Positions 8,492-18,017 are shown, counted from the stretch's first letter. The stretch: 64,000 bases of DNA from Zobellia galactanivorans (GCF_000973105.1 NC_015844.1:4956501-5020500), one strand, 5' to 3'. Made by a program: numbers and translations. Notes: a model not told the origin generated them from the sequence alone.

Positions 8492-9499
8492 ATGAAAGCA
8501 ATAGGATACAAAGAGAATTTACCAATTGAGAACGTAAATTCTTTACAGGACATAAAATTAGAAACTCCAAAAGCTACAGGAAAAGACATTTTAGTTGAAA
8601 TAAAAGCCATTTCCGTAAACCCGGCGGATTATAAAGTACGGGGCGGAATGCCTGTTGAGGGCGATGATTGGAAGGTTATCGGCTGGGATGCTACCGGTGT
8701 TGTTAAAGAAGTAGGAGAGGATGTTACCCTCTTTAAGGTCGGTGACGAAGTTTGGTATGCGGGCGATTTTACAAGGCAAGGAAGTTATGCACAGTTTCAA
8801 GTTGTAGATGAACGTATCGTGGGCAAAAAACCAGCGAGCTTGTCTTATGCGGAAGCAGCTGCCTTACCCTTGACTTCACTTACGGCCTGGGAAATGTTGT
8901 TCGATAGATTGGAAGTCGCCAAAAACGATGCCAGTAAATCCATTTTAGTCATAGGTGCCGCTGGTGGAGTGGGTTCGATTTTGGTGCAATTGGCCAAGAA
9001 ACTTACCCAACTGAATATCATTGCTACGGCTTCCCGTGAAGAAACTACGGCTTGGTTAAAGGAATTGGGTGCCGACTCGGTTATCAACCACAGGAATAAA
9101 TTAAGCGAGGAGTTTGAAAAATACGATTTGCCGGCTCCCGAATATGTAGTGAGCCTAAACGCAACGGAACAACATGTGGAGGAAATTGCCAAGTTGATCA
9201 AACCCCAAGGTAAATTCGGGTTTATAGACGACCCAAAATCGTTGAACGTAATGCCTTTTAAAGGAAAAGCGGTTTCTACGCATATCGAATTGATGTTTAC
9301 GCGCTCTATGTTCCAGACAGAGGATATGATCGAGCAGCATAACATCTTGAACGAAGTTTCTGAATTGATAGACAACGGAACCATCCGAACCACTTTAGGT
9401 GAGCACTTCGGAACCATAAATGCCGAAAACCTCCGTAAAGCCCACGCTTTTTTGGAAACGGGAAAAGCAAAAGGAAAGATTGTTTTGGAAGGATTTTAG
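8492..9499 (+). CDS. Zinc-free medium-chain alcohol dehydrogenase / quinone oxidoreductase (ZADH family)
   Basis: A 335-residue NADPH-dependent medium-chain reductase. It has the N-terminal GroES-like fold (NPADYKVRGG, about 43-52), the Rossmann motif GAAGGVG at 155-161, and a C-terminal KGKIVLEGF end. It lacks the Cys/His ligands of zinc ADHs, in line with the TIGR02817-type quinone oxidoreductase-like branch. It probably reduces quinones or activated alkenes. It stands between the nitroreductase and cupin genes with short gaps, in one apparent operon. Confidence 0.9.
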   Translation: MKAIGYKENLPIENVNSLQDIKLETPKATGKDILVEIKAISVNPADYKVRGGMPVEGDDWKVIGWDATGVVKEVGEDVTLFKVGDEVWYAGDFTRQGSYAQFQVVDERIVGKKPASLSYAEAAALPLTSLTAWEMLFDRLEVAKNDASKSILVIGAAGGVGSILVQLAKKLTQLNIIATASREETTAWLKELGADSVINHRNKLSEEFEKYDLPAPEYVVSLNATEQHVEEIAKLIKPQGKFGFIDDPKSLNVMPFKGKAVSTHIELMFTRSMFQTEDMIEQHNILNEVSELIDNGTIRTTLGEHFGTINAENLRKAHAFLETGKAKGKIVLEGF

Positions 9500-9529
9500 A
9501 CACCATGAGTCAAATAATTTAAATAGAAA

Positions 9530-9997
9530 ATGAAAACTACTTTTAAAATATTGGTTATAGCAGCACTATACGCTGGAACTACGGCCAATGCACAGGTAAC
9601 AACAATAGATTCCATAGCCACCTCAAAAGTGCAGCATTTCAATTTTGATGAAATGGCATCGGAAACCATTGGAGAGGGAATAAAACGCAAGTGGTTTCAC
9701 GGCGAAAAAGGACAAATGACCATTTTCGATTTGGAAGAAGGCGCACATATTCCTTGGCACCAACATCCGAACGAGCAGATTACCTATATCATGTCCGGAA
9801 AGGTAAAAATCAAGACCCTGGTCGATGGCAAAGAAGAGTTTGTAATTGTTTCGGGCGGAGAGGTCATTGTATTCCCTGAAAACGTACCGCATGAATTTTG
9901 GGCCTTGGAAAAAACGGTAGACTTAGATGTGCACGTTCCTGTTCGTAAAGATTGGTTGAGCAAAGAATTACCGGATTATTTAAAAAAGAGCGAATAA
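9530..9997 (+). CDS. Secreted single-domain cupin protein
   Basis: A 155-residue protein with a signal peptide (cleavage after about residue 21, NAQ). The rest is one cupin barrel with metal ligands H77, H79, E82 and H121 (HQHPNEQ and PHEFW). The function is unknown: periplasmic or exported cupins may be dioxygenases, isomerases or metal-binding proteins. It is separated by one base from the yellow/MRJP-like gene, so the two exported proteins are probably made together and act on related compounds. Confidence 0.85.
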   Translation: MKTTFKILVIAALYAGTTANAQVTTIDSIATSKVQHFNFDEMASETIGEGIKRKWFHGEKGQMTIFDLEEGAHIPWHQHPNEQITYIMSGKVKIKTLVDGKEEFVIVSGGEVIVFPENVPHEFWALEKTVDLDVHVPVRKDWLSKELPDYLKKSE

Positions 9998-9998
9998 G

Positions 9999-11105
9999 AT
10001 GAAAAAGCAAATAATCGCACTAAGTATAATTCTATCGGCCATGACTATAAATGCCCAAAAACCATTGGCCAGGGCGGAAGTTTTTGCGACCGTAGATCAA
10101 GCTGTCGGGAATATTGCCTTTACCAACGAAGGGGATTTGGTATACAGTCACCATCCATTTTTTGCCCCGGAAATTCGAGTGGTCAAGTTTGATAAAGAAA
10201 CGAACACAACTACGCCATTTCCCAATTTGGAATGGAACACCCCTAGGGATACCGACGACAATTACCTGAGCAATGTTTTGGGTATCCGTAATGATGAAAA
10301 CGGGATTATCTGGATGCTCGATATGGCCCAACGCAACGATGTTACGCCTAAAATCGTGGGTTGGAATACAAAAACCGATAAATTAGAACGTATTTATTAC
10401 TTGCCAAAATCGGCAGTGCCGGCAATATCACAGCCCAACGATATGGTGGTCGATACCAAACACGGCTATTTTATCATAGCCGATGAAGGCATTGGCAATG
10501 GGGGAGATGGGAGCAAGGCAGCTTTTATCATCGTAGATATGAAAACAGGCAAAACGCGTCGTGTTTTAGAAGGTACCCGCACTACGAAACCTGAAAATAC
10601 TCCTACCGTAATCAATGGCAAGCATCTGGCAGTAAATGGAAAGGACTTGCTGATCGGAAATGACGGAATTACAGCCGATGCTAATTTTGAATATGTCTAT
10701 TACGGACCTTTGAACGGCACCAAAATCTACAGGGTCAAAACCTTGGACCTCGTGGACGAAACCCTAACAGAGGCCGAGCTGGACCAAAAAATTGAAACCT
10801 ATTCCGAAAAACCCAACAATGGGGGAATGTCGATTGACAAAGAGGGCAATCTCTATTTAACCGCTTTGGAAACCAAGAGTGTCGCTGTGGTTCTCGCAAA
10901 AGACCGAAATGTTCATACGATGATAAAGGACGATAATCTGGTATGGCCCGATGGGGTGAGTTATAACCATACCGATGGTTACATGTATGTCTCGGCCGCC
11001 CAGGTAAACCATGGGGCCGTATTTAACGACGGGAAGGACAAATCAACAAAACCGTTTTACATTTTCAGGTTTAAACCAATTGAAGAAGGGGTTTCTTTTC
11101 GATAA
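9999..11105 (+). CDS. Yellow / major royal jelly protein-like secreted beta-propeller
   Basis: A 368-residue protein with a signal peptide (about 1-19) and a six-bladed propeller of the MRJP/yellow and SMP-30 superfamily. Recognisable parts include GIIWMLDMAQRN, PNDMVVD, FIIADEGIG and the C-terminal VWPDGVSYNHTDGYMYVSAAQ. Bacterial relatives are uncharacterised; a lactonase or ligand-binding role is possible but not shown. It closes the stress operon and is followed by a strong terminator. Confidence 0.85.
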   Translation: MKKQIIALSIILSAMTINAQKPLARAEVFATVDQAVGNIAFTNEGDLVYSHHPFFAPEIRVVKFDKETNTTTPFPNLEWNTPRDTDDNYLSNVLGIRNDENGIIWMLDMAQRNDVTPKIVGWNTKTDKLERIYYLPKSAVPAISQPNDMVVDTKHGYFIIADEGIGNGGDGSKAAFIIVDMKTGKTRRVLEGTRTTKPENTPTVINGKHLAVNGKDLLIGNDGITADANFEYVYYGPLNGTKIYRVKTLDLVDETLTEAELDQKIETYSEKPNNGGMSIDKEGNLYLTALETKSVAVVLAKDRNVHTMIKDDNLVWPDGVSYNHTDGYMYVSAAQVNHGAVFNDGKDKSTKPFYIFRFKPIEEGVSFR

Positions 11106-11244
11106 ATTCACACGCTCCAATAGTGACTAAAAAATGTTCTACCTAAAGGAAGTGTAAACAGCTTCCCATTGAAGAAAAAAACAAAGGATTATTTAGAAAT
11201 ATGGGTAGATAGCATCCATTCGGTTGTCATCGGATCAGTATAAG

Positions 11245-11280
11245 GAAGAAGCCACAACATATTGTGGCTTCTTCTGTTTT
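11245..11280 (+). terminator. Strong Rho-independent terminator
   Basis: GAAGAAGCCACAA at 11245-11257 pairs perfectly with 11262-11274 around a 4-nt loop, then TGTTTT. It ends the nitroreductase operon. The rest of the 11106-11480 gap has one -7 box and otherwise nothing I can identify. Confidence 0.9.
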
Positions 11281-11451
11281 AGATAAGGCCTTCCGATGCA
11301 ATAGGCCAACTAGCGAGGAAACGCACGTTATTGTGGGTAACTTCCTGAGAGCGATACGATAAATTCCCCGCAATGGATATCATTTATGAAAATCGAGAGG
11401 AATTATTCCGGAAAGCCTTTCAATAGATTAGTAATAACTTATTGAAGGTAT

Positions 11452-11459
11452 TACCTTTG
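11452..11459 (+). promoter_or_regulatory. -7 promoter box of the helicase gene
   Basis: TACCTTTG matches TAnnTTTG and lies 22 bp before the ATG at 11481. Because it lies downstream of an in-frame TTG at 11442, the ATG is the better start. Confidence 0.5.
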
Positions 11460-11480
11460 CAGGCTACAGAAAAAGATAAC

Positions 11481-13034
11481 ATGCCAGAGACTCAATTTGA
11501 ACTACAAGAAAAGAAAACGGACAAAGAACTTTACAGCTACCAGCAAGGTGCTATTAATCAAATATTTGAAAAGTTCGATAATGAAAGAGATGACTACCAC
11601 CTGTTATATCAATTACCCACTGGTGGCGGAAAGACCGTAATTTTTTCCGAAATAGTCCGGCAATACCTTAAAAACCACTCGAAAAAGGTCTTGGTCATGA
11701 CACACCGAGTAGAACTCTGCAACCAGACTTCCAAAATGCTCACCAGTTTTGGAGTGGTCAATAAAGTTGTCGATAGCAAAGCCAATTTAGATGACCATGA
11801 ACGCTACAGTTGCTATGTGGCCATGGTAGAAACATTGAACAACAGGCTTAACGACGGCATATTGGATATCTCTGACGTTGGTTTGGTCATTATAGATGAA
11901 GCCCATTACAATTCCTTTACAAAACTGTTTAAATTTTTCGAAAACTCCTTTATCCTTGGGGTTACCGCTACCCCCTTAAGTTCCAATAAGGACTTACCCA
12001 TGAACCGCAACTACGATGAGTTGATTCCTGGGGAATCCATAGAAAATTTAATTAAAAATGATTTTTTGGCCAGGGCCGAAACCTACCAGTATGATATGGG
12101 GTTGACTTCTTTGGAGGTAGGTTCCAATGGGGATTATACGGTTAAATCTTCTTCGGACCTCTATACGAGTCCGTCCATGTTAAATAAATTACTGGAAGCT
12201 TATACGACCCATTCCAAGGGCAAAAAAACGCTGATATTCAACAACGGTATAGAAACCTCTATCCAGGTATACCACACCTTTAACAGTGCGGGCTTGCCCA
12301 TTATGCATTTAGACAATACCGCTACCAAAAAACAACGAAAACATATTTTAAAGTGGTTTCATGAAACTCCCGACGCGATACTTACATCGGTAAGTATTTT
12401 GACGACTGGTTTTGATGAACCCACTATAGATACCATAATCCTAAACCGGGCCACAAAATCCTTGACCTTGTACTACCAAATGATTGGTAGGGGGTCTAGG
12501 GTCTTGAACAACAAATCTAAATTTACCGTTATCGATCTTGGTAACAATATCTATCGTTTTGGTCCTTGGGGTGCAGATTTAGACTGGGAGGCCATTTTTA
12601 AATCACCTAATTTCTACATAGACCGTATCAAGGACGATGAAGCTATTGAAAGTACCTTTAAACATGAGTTGGCCGAGGACATTCGATCAGAATTTTCAAA
12701 ATCTAAAGAGACTTATCTAGATATTAATGCCATTTACAAGGAAGCCACCTTTTCCGGGGAATCGTCTAAAGTGGTGTTGGAAAAATCCATTGAACAACAT
12801 GCCTATATCTGTATAGAAAATAGCGAAGATGTATATGATGCCCTTGCATTGGCAAAGTTACTTAAAGAAGACATTGACAATAGGATACAAGTCTATGGCA
12901 AGTGTATCAGTAAAAGCACCTATAATTTTATAAGTTGGCTAAAACTGGATTACCAAAAAAAGCTCAACGCCTATCTTAGAGAAAATTTTGATGCCGTCTT
13001 TGAACAAATTCACGGCCATCCACCAGAAGATTAA
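11481..13034 (+). CDS. DEAD/DEAH-box superfamily 2 helicase (SSL2/UvsW-like)
   Basis: A 517-residue SF2 helicase. Domain 1 has a Q-like motif (YQQGAINQIFEKF), Walker A PTGGGKT at 46-52 and DEAH at 139-142. Domain 2 carries ILTTGFDEP and QMIGRGSR (motifs V and VI). No nuclease or accessory domain is recognisable in the C-terminal 130 residues. Such stand-alone proteins act in DNA repair, recombination or defence; which one is not clear here. The ATG at 11481 is preferred over an in-frame TTG 39 bp upstream because the predicted promoter lies between them. It is monocistronic. Confidence 0.88.
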   Translation: MPETQFELQEKKTDKELYSYQQGAINQIFEKFDNERDDYHLLYQLPTGGGKTVIFSEIVRQYLKNHSKKVLVMTHRVELCNQTSKMLTSFGVVNKVVDSKANLDDHERYSCYVAMVETLNNRLNDGILDISDVGLVIIDEAHYNSFTKLFKFFENSFILGVTATPLSSNKDLPMNRNYDELIPGESIENLIKNDFLARAETYQYDMGLTSLEVGSNGDYTVKSSSDLYTSPSMLNKLLEAYTTHSKGKKTLIFNNGIETSIQVYHTFNSAGLPIMHLDNTATKKQRKHILKWFHETPDAILTSVSILTTGFDEPTIDTIILNRATKSLTLYYQMIGRGSRVLNNKSKFTVIDLGNNIYRFGPWGADLDWEAIFKSPNFYIDRIKDDEAIESTFKHELAEDIRSEFSKSKETYLDINAIYKEATFSGESSKVVLEKSIEQHAYICIENSEDVYDALALAKLLKEDIDNRIQVYGKCISKSTYNFISWLKLDYQKKLNAYLRENFDAVFEQIHGHPPED

Positions 13035-13273
13035 TCAAGTCCTATCATCTAAAAATAACGTGTTTTTTTGGCGCATCTAACCCTCCTTAAAATAGGGTAC
13101 ATGTACAATGATACTCTAATTTGGGCCGATGCTTACGACAAGGCCAAAATTGAAGAGTTGCTTGCATTGAGCGATAATATAATATTCCATTAGAATAGAT
13201 TATGGGAATATATTTTTCATAAAAAGAAAATAAGATCGAATTTTCGCAAAGTACTTTCGACTAAATTCGCAAT

Positions 13274-13879
13274 ATGAAAAATATATTGGTTCTATTTTCT
13301 CACCCTAAGTTTGAAAAATCTAGGGCGAATGTCATTCTAGTCGATAAGATTAAAGATAAAGAGGGGGTAACGTTTCACGACCTATATGAACGTTACCCCG
13401 ACTTCAATATAGATGTAGATGCCGAAAAAGCGCTCATGAGTGCGCACGATATAATTATCTTCCATCACCCATTTTACTGGTACAGCTGCCCACCTTTAAT
13501 GAAACAATGGATAGATGTGGTCTTGGAGTTCGGGTGGGCCTACGGACCAAATGGCACGGCTCTACAGTCTAAGAAATGCTTAAACGTTATCACTACCGGA
13601 GGCAGCAGGGAACTTTACTGCTCACAAGGAAGCAATAGTTATTCGGTAACCGAGTTCTTGCGACCTTTTGAACAAACGGCTAATTTGTGCGGTATGCAGT
13701 ATCTACCACCTTTTGCGGTTATGGGCACACATAGAATACCAATTGAAGAGTTGCACGCCTACGCCGAGCAATACGATCGGTTATTGGATGTATTGCAACA
13801 AAATCTAAAGCGGGCCGATGTTCGCGGCTTTTCCTTTATAAACGATATTCCCCAATTACAAACAACAGATAAGATATGA
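13274..13879 (+). CDS. kefF: KefF-like NAD(P)H-dependent flavin oxidoreductase, ancillary to K+ efflux
   Basis: A 201-residue flavodoxin-fold protein of the NQO1/KefF family, with LVLFSHPKFEKSR at the N-terminus (FMN phosphate loop), HHPFYWYSCPPLMKQW and the TTGGSRELY loop. In E. coli KefF binds and activates the KefC potassium efflux channel and reduces quinones. Its stop overlaps the start of the antiporter gene by 4 bp, which strongly supports that partnership here. Confidence 0.9.
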   Translation: MKNILVLFSHPKFEKSRANVILVDKIKDKEGVTFHDLYERYPDFNIDVDAEKALMSAHDIIIFHHPFYWYSCPPLMKQWIDVVLEFGWAYGPNGTALQSKKCLNVITTGGSRELYCSQGSNSYSVTEFLRPFEQTANLCGMQYLPPFAVMGTHRIPIEELHAYAEQYDRLLDVLQQNLKRADVRGFSFINDIPQLQTTDKI

Positions 13880-15762
13880 CAGGAAGTATTCTTTTTGAAG
13901 CCATAGTCTTTTTATTGGGCGCTATTATTTGTGTATCTATCGCCAAACGACTGGGGCTAAGTTCGGTATTGGGCTATTTGTTGGCCGGGGTATTGATCGG
14001 CCCCTATGTATTGGGATTTATCGGTAACGAAGGGGAAGACATTCTTCACTTTGCCGAATTTGGCGTGGTGATGATGTTGTTCTTGATCGGTCTGGAAATT
14101 GAACCCAAGAATTTCTGGAAAATGCGAAAAACCATAGTCGGTATGGGAGGGCTTCAGGTAGCGGCCACCATGCTGCTTTCGTATTTCCTTTTTATTCTAT
14201 TTGGGTTTAACAAAACCGTTGCCTTGACATTGGCTATGGCCACCGCCTTGTCTTCCACGGCCATTGCCCTGCAGACCATAAAAGAAAAAGGTTTGTTGAA
14301 TACCAATTTTGGACAATCTTCATTCTCCATATTGCTGTTCCAGGATATCATTGTGATTTTCATGCTCGGCGCCTTGCCCTTATTGGCCAATACGGATAAG
14401 CCCACTGTTGAACACAGTAGCGAACACGCCAATTTGCTTCAAAATCTCCCCCTAGGTCTACAGACCCTGACGATTTTGGTGTCGGTAGTGGCCATTGTGG
14501 TCGCAGGGAAGTACCTTATAGTACCAATGTTGCGAAAAGTGGCCAAGACAGGGGTCAGGGAACTATTGATTGCCGCCGCCCTGCTTATTGTTTTCGGAAT
14601 TTCCTTTTTAATGGAACTGGTCGGATTGAGTCCTGCCCTAGGGGCCTTCCTTGGCGGTGTAGTCTTGTCGAATAGTGAATTCAAACACGAATTGGAAAGC
14701 ACCCTTGAACCGTTTAAAAACTTGCTATTAGGTCTGTTCTTTATGGCCGTAGGCGCTTCCATCAATTTTATCGTAATTGCGAACAGCCCATTGACCGTTG
14801 GGGGCATTTTACTCGCCGTTATAGTGCTAAAAGCCTTGGCGCTCTTTATTACGGGCTCGGTATTCAAATTAAAATTAAACCAGAAATTACTGTTGACTTT
14901 CGGACTCGCACAAATAGGGGAGTTCGCCTTTGTACTGTTGTCGTTCGCATTTCAATTGAACATTTTGGAACAGGATCAATTGGACATGATGCTGGTGGTT
15001 ACGGCATTGACCATGACCTTTACCCCGATCATTGGCATGGTAAACGAACGTCTGCTTTTGCCCCGTTTGGGCACCAAGGAATCCATAAAAAGGCCCATGG
15101 ACCACATAGCCAAGTCGCAAAAAGTAATTTTGGTGGGTTTCGGACATTTTGGAAGCACTGTGGGCCGATTTCTGCGCACCCATGGCGTAGAGGCCACCAT
15201 CTTGGACCACGACTCCAATCGTGTCGATTTTTTGCGCAAAATGGGTTTTGAGGTCTATTATGGCGACGCCACTAGAACCGACCTACTGGAATCTGCGGGA
15301 ATAGCCGAGGCCAATATTCTAATTTGTGCCATGGACAACCCCGATGTCATCAAGCAATTGGCCAAGACGGTTAAGGACAAATATCCACAGGTTAAAATCA
15401 TGGTCCGTGCCAAAAACAGGTACGTAGCCTACGAGTTTCTAAATATGGAAATAGACCATATTTACAGGGAATCATTGGAAACTTCCCTTAAACTGGCGAG
15501 TGAAGTCCTTAGTCAAATGGGCTTTAGAAAATACACCTTACAGCGCCAAGTGCAGAACTTTATCAAATACGATGAAGACAGCCTTAGGCGTCTGGCCAAA
15601 GAAGGTCAAATAGGGGACGATAATTATATTTTTAAGGCGCGGAAAGAACTCGAACAACAAGAAAAATTATTGGAACAGGACTTCAAACGTGGGATTGTCG
15701 AGTTCGATAGCCACTGGGATAGTGAACAGATCAGGATGGCCCTAGAAAACCCAGAGACATAA
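13876..15762 (+). CDS. kefC: KefB/KefC-type monovalent cation:proton antiporter with RCK domain
   Basis: A 628-residue inner-membrane protein. About residues 1-385 form the CPA2 antiporter domain with roughly 12 membrane segments; about 412-530 form an RCK/TrkA-N domain with GFGHFG nucleotide-binding motif. E. coli KefC (620 residues) is gated by glutathione adducts and acidifies the cytoplasm by K+ efflux to protect against electrophiles. That role fits the electrophile-stress operons just upstream. It is translationally coupled to kefF. Confidence 0.93.
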   Translation: MTGSILFEAIVFLLGAIICVSIAKRLGLSSVLGYLLAGVLIGPYVLGFIGNEGEDILHFAEFGVVMMLFLIGLEIEPKNFWKMRKTIVGMGGLQVAATMLLSYFLFILFGFNKTVALTLAMATALSSTAIALQTIKEKGLLNTNFGQSSFSILLFQDIIVIFMLGALPLLANTDKPTVEHSSEHANLLQNLPLGLQTLTILVSVVAIVVAGKYLIVPMLRKVAKTGVRELLIAAALLIVFGISFLMELVGLSPALGAFLGGVVLSNSEFKHELESTLEPFKNLLLGLFFMAVGASINFIVIANSPLTVGGILLAVIVLKALALFITGSVFKLKLNQKLLLTFGLAQIGEFAFVLLSFAFQLNILEQDQLDMMLVVTALTMTFTPIIGMVNERLLLPRLGTKESIKRPMDHIAKSQKVILVGFGHFGSTVGRFLRTHGVEATILDHDSNRVDFLRKMGFEVYYGDATRTDLLESAGIAEANILICAMDNPDVIKQLAKTVKDKYPQVKIMVRAKNRYVAYEFLNMEIDHIYRESLETSLKLASEVLSQMGFRKYTLQRQVQNFIKYDEDSLRRLAKEGQIGDDNYIFKARKELEQQEKLLEQDFKRGIVEFDSHWDSEQIRMALENPET

Positions 15763-15772
15763 TGTTTTTCCC

Positions 15773-16099
15773 ATGAAGGTAACCGAAGGTTTCTTAGCCT
15801 ATGTTTTAGACCAGTTGGCCCAATGGGAAGGCGTCTATACCCAAAAAATGTTCGGAGGTGTGGGCTTATTTTACGAAGGCCTAATGTTCGGTCTGGTCTA
15901 TAACGATTCGGTAGCCCTAAAAGTCGATCTTAGTAACCAGTCAAAATATATAGCAGCGGGAGAAGCCCCCATTACCGTATTTAAAACCAACACCCCATTG
16001 CCTTCATACTATACCGTACCTGGTTCGGTCTTCGAAAATGCAAGCGATTTTGTGTCTTGGGCAAAGGAATCGTACCAAATACAGGTTCAAAAGCTCTAA
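15773..16099 (+). CDS. TfoX N-terminal domain protein
   Basis: A 108-residue protein consisting of a TfoX-N domain only: KMFGGVGLFYEGLMFGLVYNDSVALKVD is spread over about residues 25-52 and is the family core. It lacks the C-terminal helical domain of TfoX/Sxy competence regulators. Function unknown. It follows kefC by 10 bp, so is likely co-transcribed. Confidence 0.85.
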   Translation: MKVTEGFLAYVLDQLAQWEGVYTQKMFGGVGLFYEGLMFGLVYNDSVALKVDLSNQSKYIAAGEAPITVFKTNTPLPSYYTVPGSVFENASDFVSWAKESYQIQVQKL

Positions 16100-16127
16100 A
16101 ATCCCAAAAGGATACAAGTCTTAGAAA

Positions 16128-16859
16128 TCAAATATTTATCAGGTAATTTTTCTTAAACATCTTTTCGTACAGATCTAAGCTGAACATATAAAGCTGGGCA
16201 GGTCTTTTTGATACCCCAACTTGTTTTTCATCTAGGGCTATAATGTATTTTTTCTTAATTAGTTTCCTCCTGAAATTTCTATTATCGATTTCTATTCCCA
16301 AGATAGATTGGTAGAGATCCTGAACTTCATTTATGGTAAACTTATCAGGAAGGAGCTTAAAAATAATGGGCTCCGATAAGCATTTTGTCTTAAGATCTTC
16401 ATAAGCCTCCAATATGATCTTTTCGTGGTCAAATCCGAGTTCGGGCAAATCGTTGACGGGAAACCACTTGGCCTGGTACTTATTGTTCTTTAAGTCAACA
16501 TCGTCCGTTTTCAATAAAAAGTAATACGCAATAGTGATGGTTCTTGAATTGAATCCTTCATTCCGAATCCAGATAAGGTCTTTCTCGTTCGTTAATCGAT
16601 CCGGATTTCCAAAGGCCTTAAACTGCTTTTTGTACTGGTCGGTCAAACCGGTCAATTCCTTTAAAACCCTGGTTGCCGTTTCATCAAGGGTTTCCTTTTG
16701 ATAAACGTGATAACCCGTCAGCACATAATCGTTTACCAAGACCTCTTCTTCCCTTTCCAAAAATCGTTTGATCAATAAAACATTTAAGGATTTAGTGTTT
16801 ATATCATATCCAAAAACGACACAATCAACGGATATATTCAATATTTTTTCGGGTTCCAT
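16128..16859 (-). CDS. Nudix-fold transcriptional regulator (NrtR/AraR-like)
   Basis: A 243-residue protein with an N-terminal Nudix-like domain (about 8-150) and a C-terminal winged helix (about 155-235, FTINEVQDLYQSILG then NFRRKLIKKKYI). The Nudix box is degenerate: the expected REUxEE reads RVLKEL, so hydrolysis is unlikely and the domain probably senses a sugar or nucleotide ligand. It is divergent from the outer-membrane barrel and ABC importer genes and is the likely regulator of the mannitol locus. Repeats TTTTATCAAA / TTTGATAAAA in the intergenic space are candidate binding sites. Confidence 0.88.
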   Translation of the reverse strand: MEPEKILNISVDCVVFGYDINTKSLNVLLIKRFLEREEEVLVNDYVLTGYHVYQKETLDETATRVLKELTGLTDQYKKQFKAFGNPDRLTNEKDLIWIRNEGFNSRTITIAYYFLLKTDDVDLKNNKYQAKWFPVNDLPELGFDHEKIILEAYEDLKTKCLSEPIIFKLLPDKFTINEVQDLYQSILGIEIDNRNFRRKLIKKKYIIALDEKQVGVSKRPAQLYMFSLDLYEKMFKKNYLINI

Positions 16860-16961
16860 AAGTAAGTTGTATTACGAAAATAGAGATTTACAATATTTGA
16901 GGTGAATATAATAAAATTAAGTATAAACGTACTTCATACGCTATAAAATAACACCTATTCG

Positions 16962-17035
16962 TTTTATCAAATGCGTACAAAATTCCTCATAACATACTGA
17001 TAAAATAATAGTTTGCAAGTTTTTTTGATAAAATA
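16962..17035. promoter_or_regulatory. Candidate operators: three TTTGATAAAA-type repeats
   Basis: TTTTATCAAA at 16962-16971 and TTTGATAAAA at 17024-17033 form a perfect 10-bp inverted repeat 52 bp apart. TGATAAAATA occurs at 16998-17007 and again at 17026-17035 as a direct repeat with a 28-bp period. They lie between the Nudix regulator and the mannitol transport genes and just upstream of the -7 box at 17061. Confidence 0.5.
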
Positions 17036-17060
17036 TTAGGATATTATAAATCTATTTATT

Positions 17061-17068
17061 TACATTTG
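17061..17068 (+). promoter_or_regulatory. -7 promoter box of the mannitol transport operon
   Basis: TACATTTG matches the Bacteroidota TAnnTTTG element. It lies 24 bp before the earliest start codon of the barrel gene and 25 bp after the nearest TTTGATAAAA repeat. Confidence 0.6.
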
Positions 17069-17092
17069 AAAAATTAAACGTACAAATGACGT

Positions 17093-18001
17093 TTGTTAGT
17101 TTTAAAGCAAATTAAAACTGTGATCTTGAAAAAAACCAAAACCCCAATACAGAAGTATCGTACGGATCTACCTTCTAAAAAACAAAGAAGCTATTTTCAG
17201 GATTTATGTTTGTATAGCTGTTTTGTTCTTGGAGTGCTCAATTCAACTTCCGCACAGGAAGAAGTAAAGGAAGTTGAATATAGGCCGTTCCGTATCGGGG
17301 CGCATTTAAAAAATATGCATACCTGGCATGGGTCCGTGGTTCATCCGGGCGCGGTATTGGCGAGCCATATCGAGTACAACTCCGAAAACACAAAATTTAC
17401 TTTCGGTTTTTGGGGAGGTGCCAGTTTTTCAACGGTCGACGTGGTCAATAGCGATACCGAAGAAAATGTACCCGCCTATTACAAGGAGGTTTCGATTTAT
17501 TCAAAATATCGTTTTTCCGATTCGTTTTTTGTTGAAGCGGTATCGCATAACAACTATACGGGAGTAGAGGAGAGGGGCGATGACCTGCACTATTGGGGTT
17601 ATGACAAAACCCAAGGTTACAATTTCGTAGACCTAAGCTTGGGTTACCACCCGATTCCGAATGCCCTATTGTATTTTGCGACCATTATCAACGGGGGGTC
17701 GGGAGATTACGAACTGCAGGATAACGGAAGGTTAAAGAACTCGTGGACCCACTATTTTGAAGTGAGCGGTAAGGTCTGGAAAAACAAAACCTCCTCTTTA
17801 TCGCTTTTTGCCGGTGGGGCATGGTCTTTCCTTACCAACAAGACATTTTACACTACAAATTCGGGCAATATCATAAATGTAGGGGCTACCTTTACTAGAA
17901 GCCTTGCCTTTGGCTCGTATGCACTGCCCATTGAAGTAATGGCCATGTGGAATCCAGAAAAGGAACTAACCGTTTTACAATTAGACATTATGATCCTATA
18001 G
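17093..18001 (+). CDS. Outer-membrane beta-barrel protein, putative porin of the mannitol locus
   Basis: A protein of about 290-302 residues with a hydrophobic export signal ending near STSAQEE, then alternating aromatic strands typical of an outer-membrane barrel and a final strand ending LQLDIMIL. No ATG is available: the start is TTG at 17093, GTG at 17120 or TTG at 17126, the last giving an MKKTK-type N-terminus. It shows no SusC or TonB-dependent receptor features, so would be a passive or specific porin. Placed before an ABC sugar importer and mannitol dehydrogenase, it probably admits mannitol into the periplasm; that is an inference. Confidence 0.75.
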   Translation: MLVLKQIKTVILKKTKTPIQKYRTDLPSKKQRSYFQDLCLYSCFVLGVLNSTSAQEEVKEVEYRPFRIGAHLKNMHTWHGSVVHPGAVLASHIEYNSENTKFTFGFWGGASFSTVDVVNSDTEENVPAYYKEVSIYSKYRFSDSFFVEAVSHNNYTGVEERGDDLHYWGYDKTQGYNFVDLSLGYHPIPNALLYFATIINGGSGDYELQDNGRLKNSWTHYFEVSGKVWKNKTSSLSLFAGGAWSFLTNKTFYTTNSGNIINVGATFTRSLAFGSYALPIEVMAMWNPEKELTVLQLDIMIL

Positions 18002-18017
18002 CTATCAAAAAATTTCA

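Noticed and set aside
13101-13193. 30-codon ORF between helicase and kefF
   Set aside because: It has an ATG and plausible codons, but no visible ribosome site or homology; could be a remnant, not enough to call a gene.
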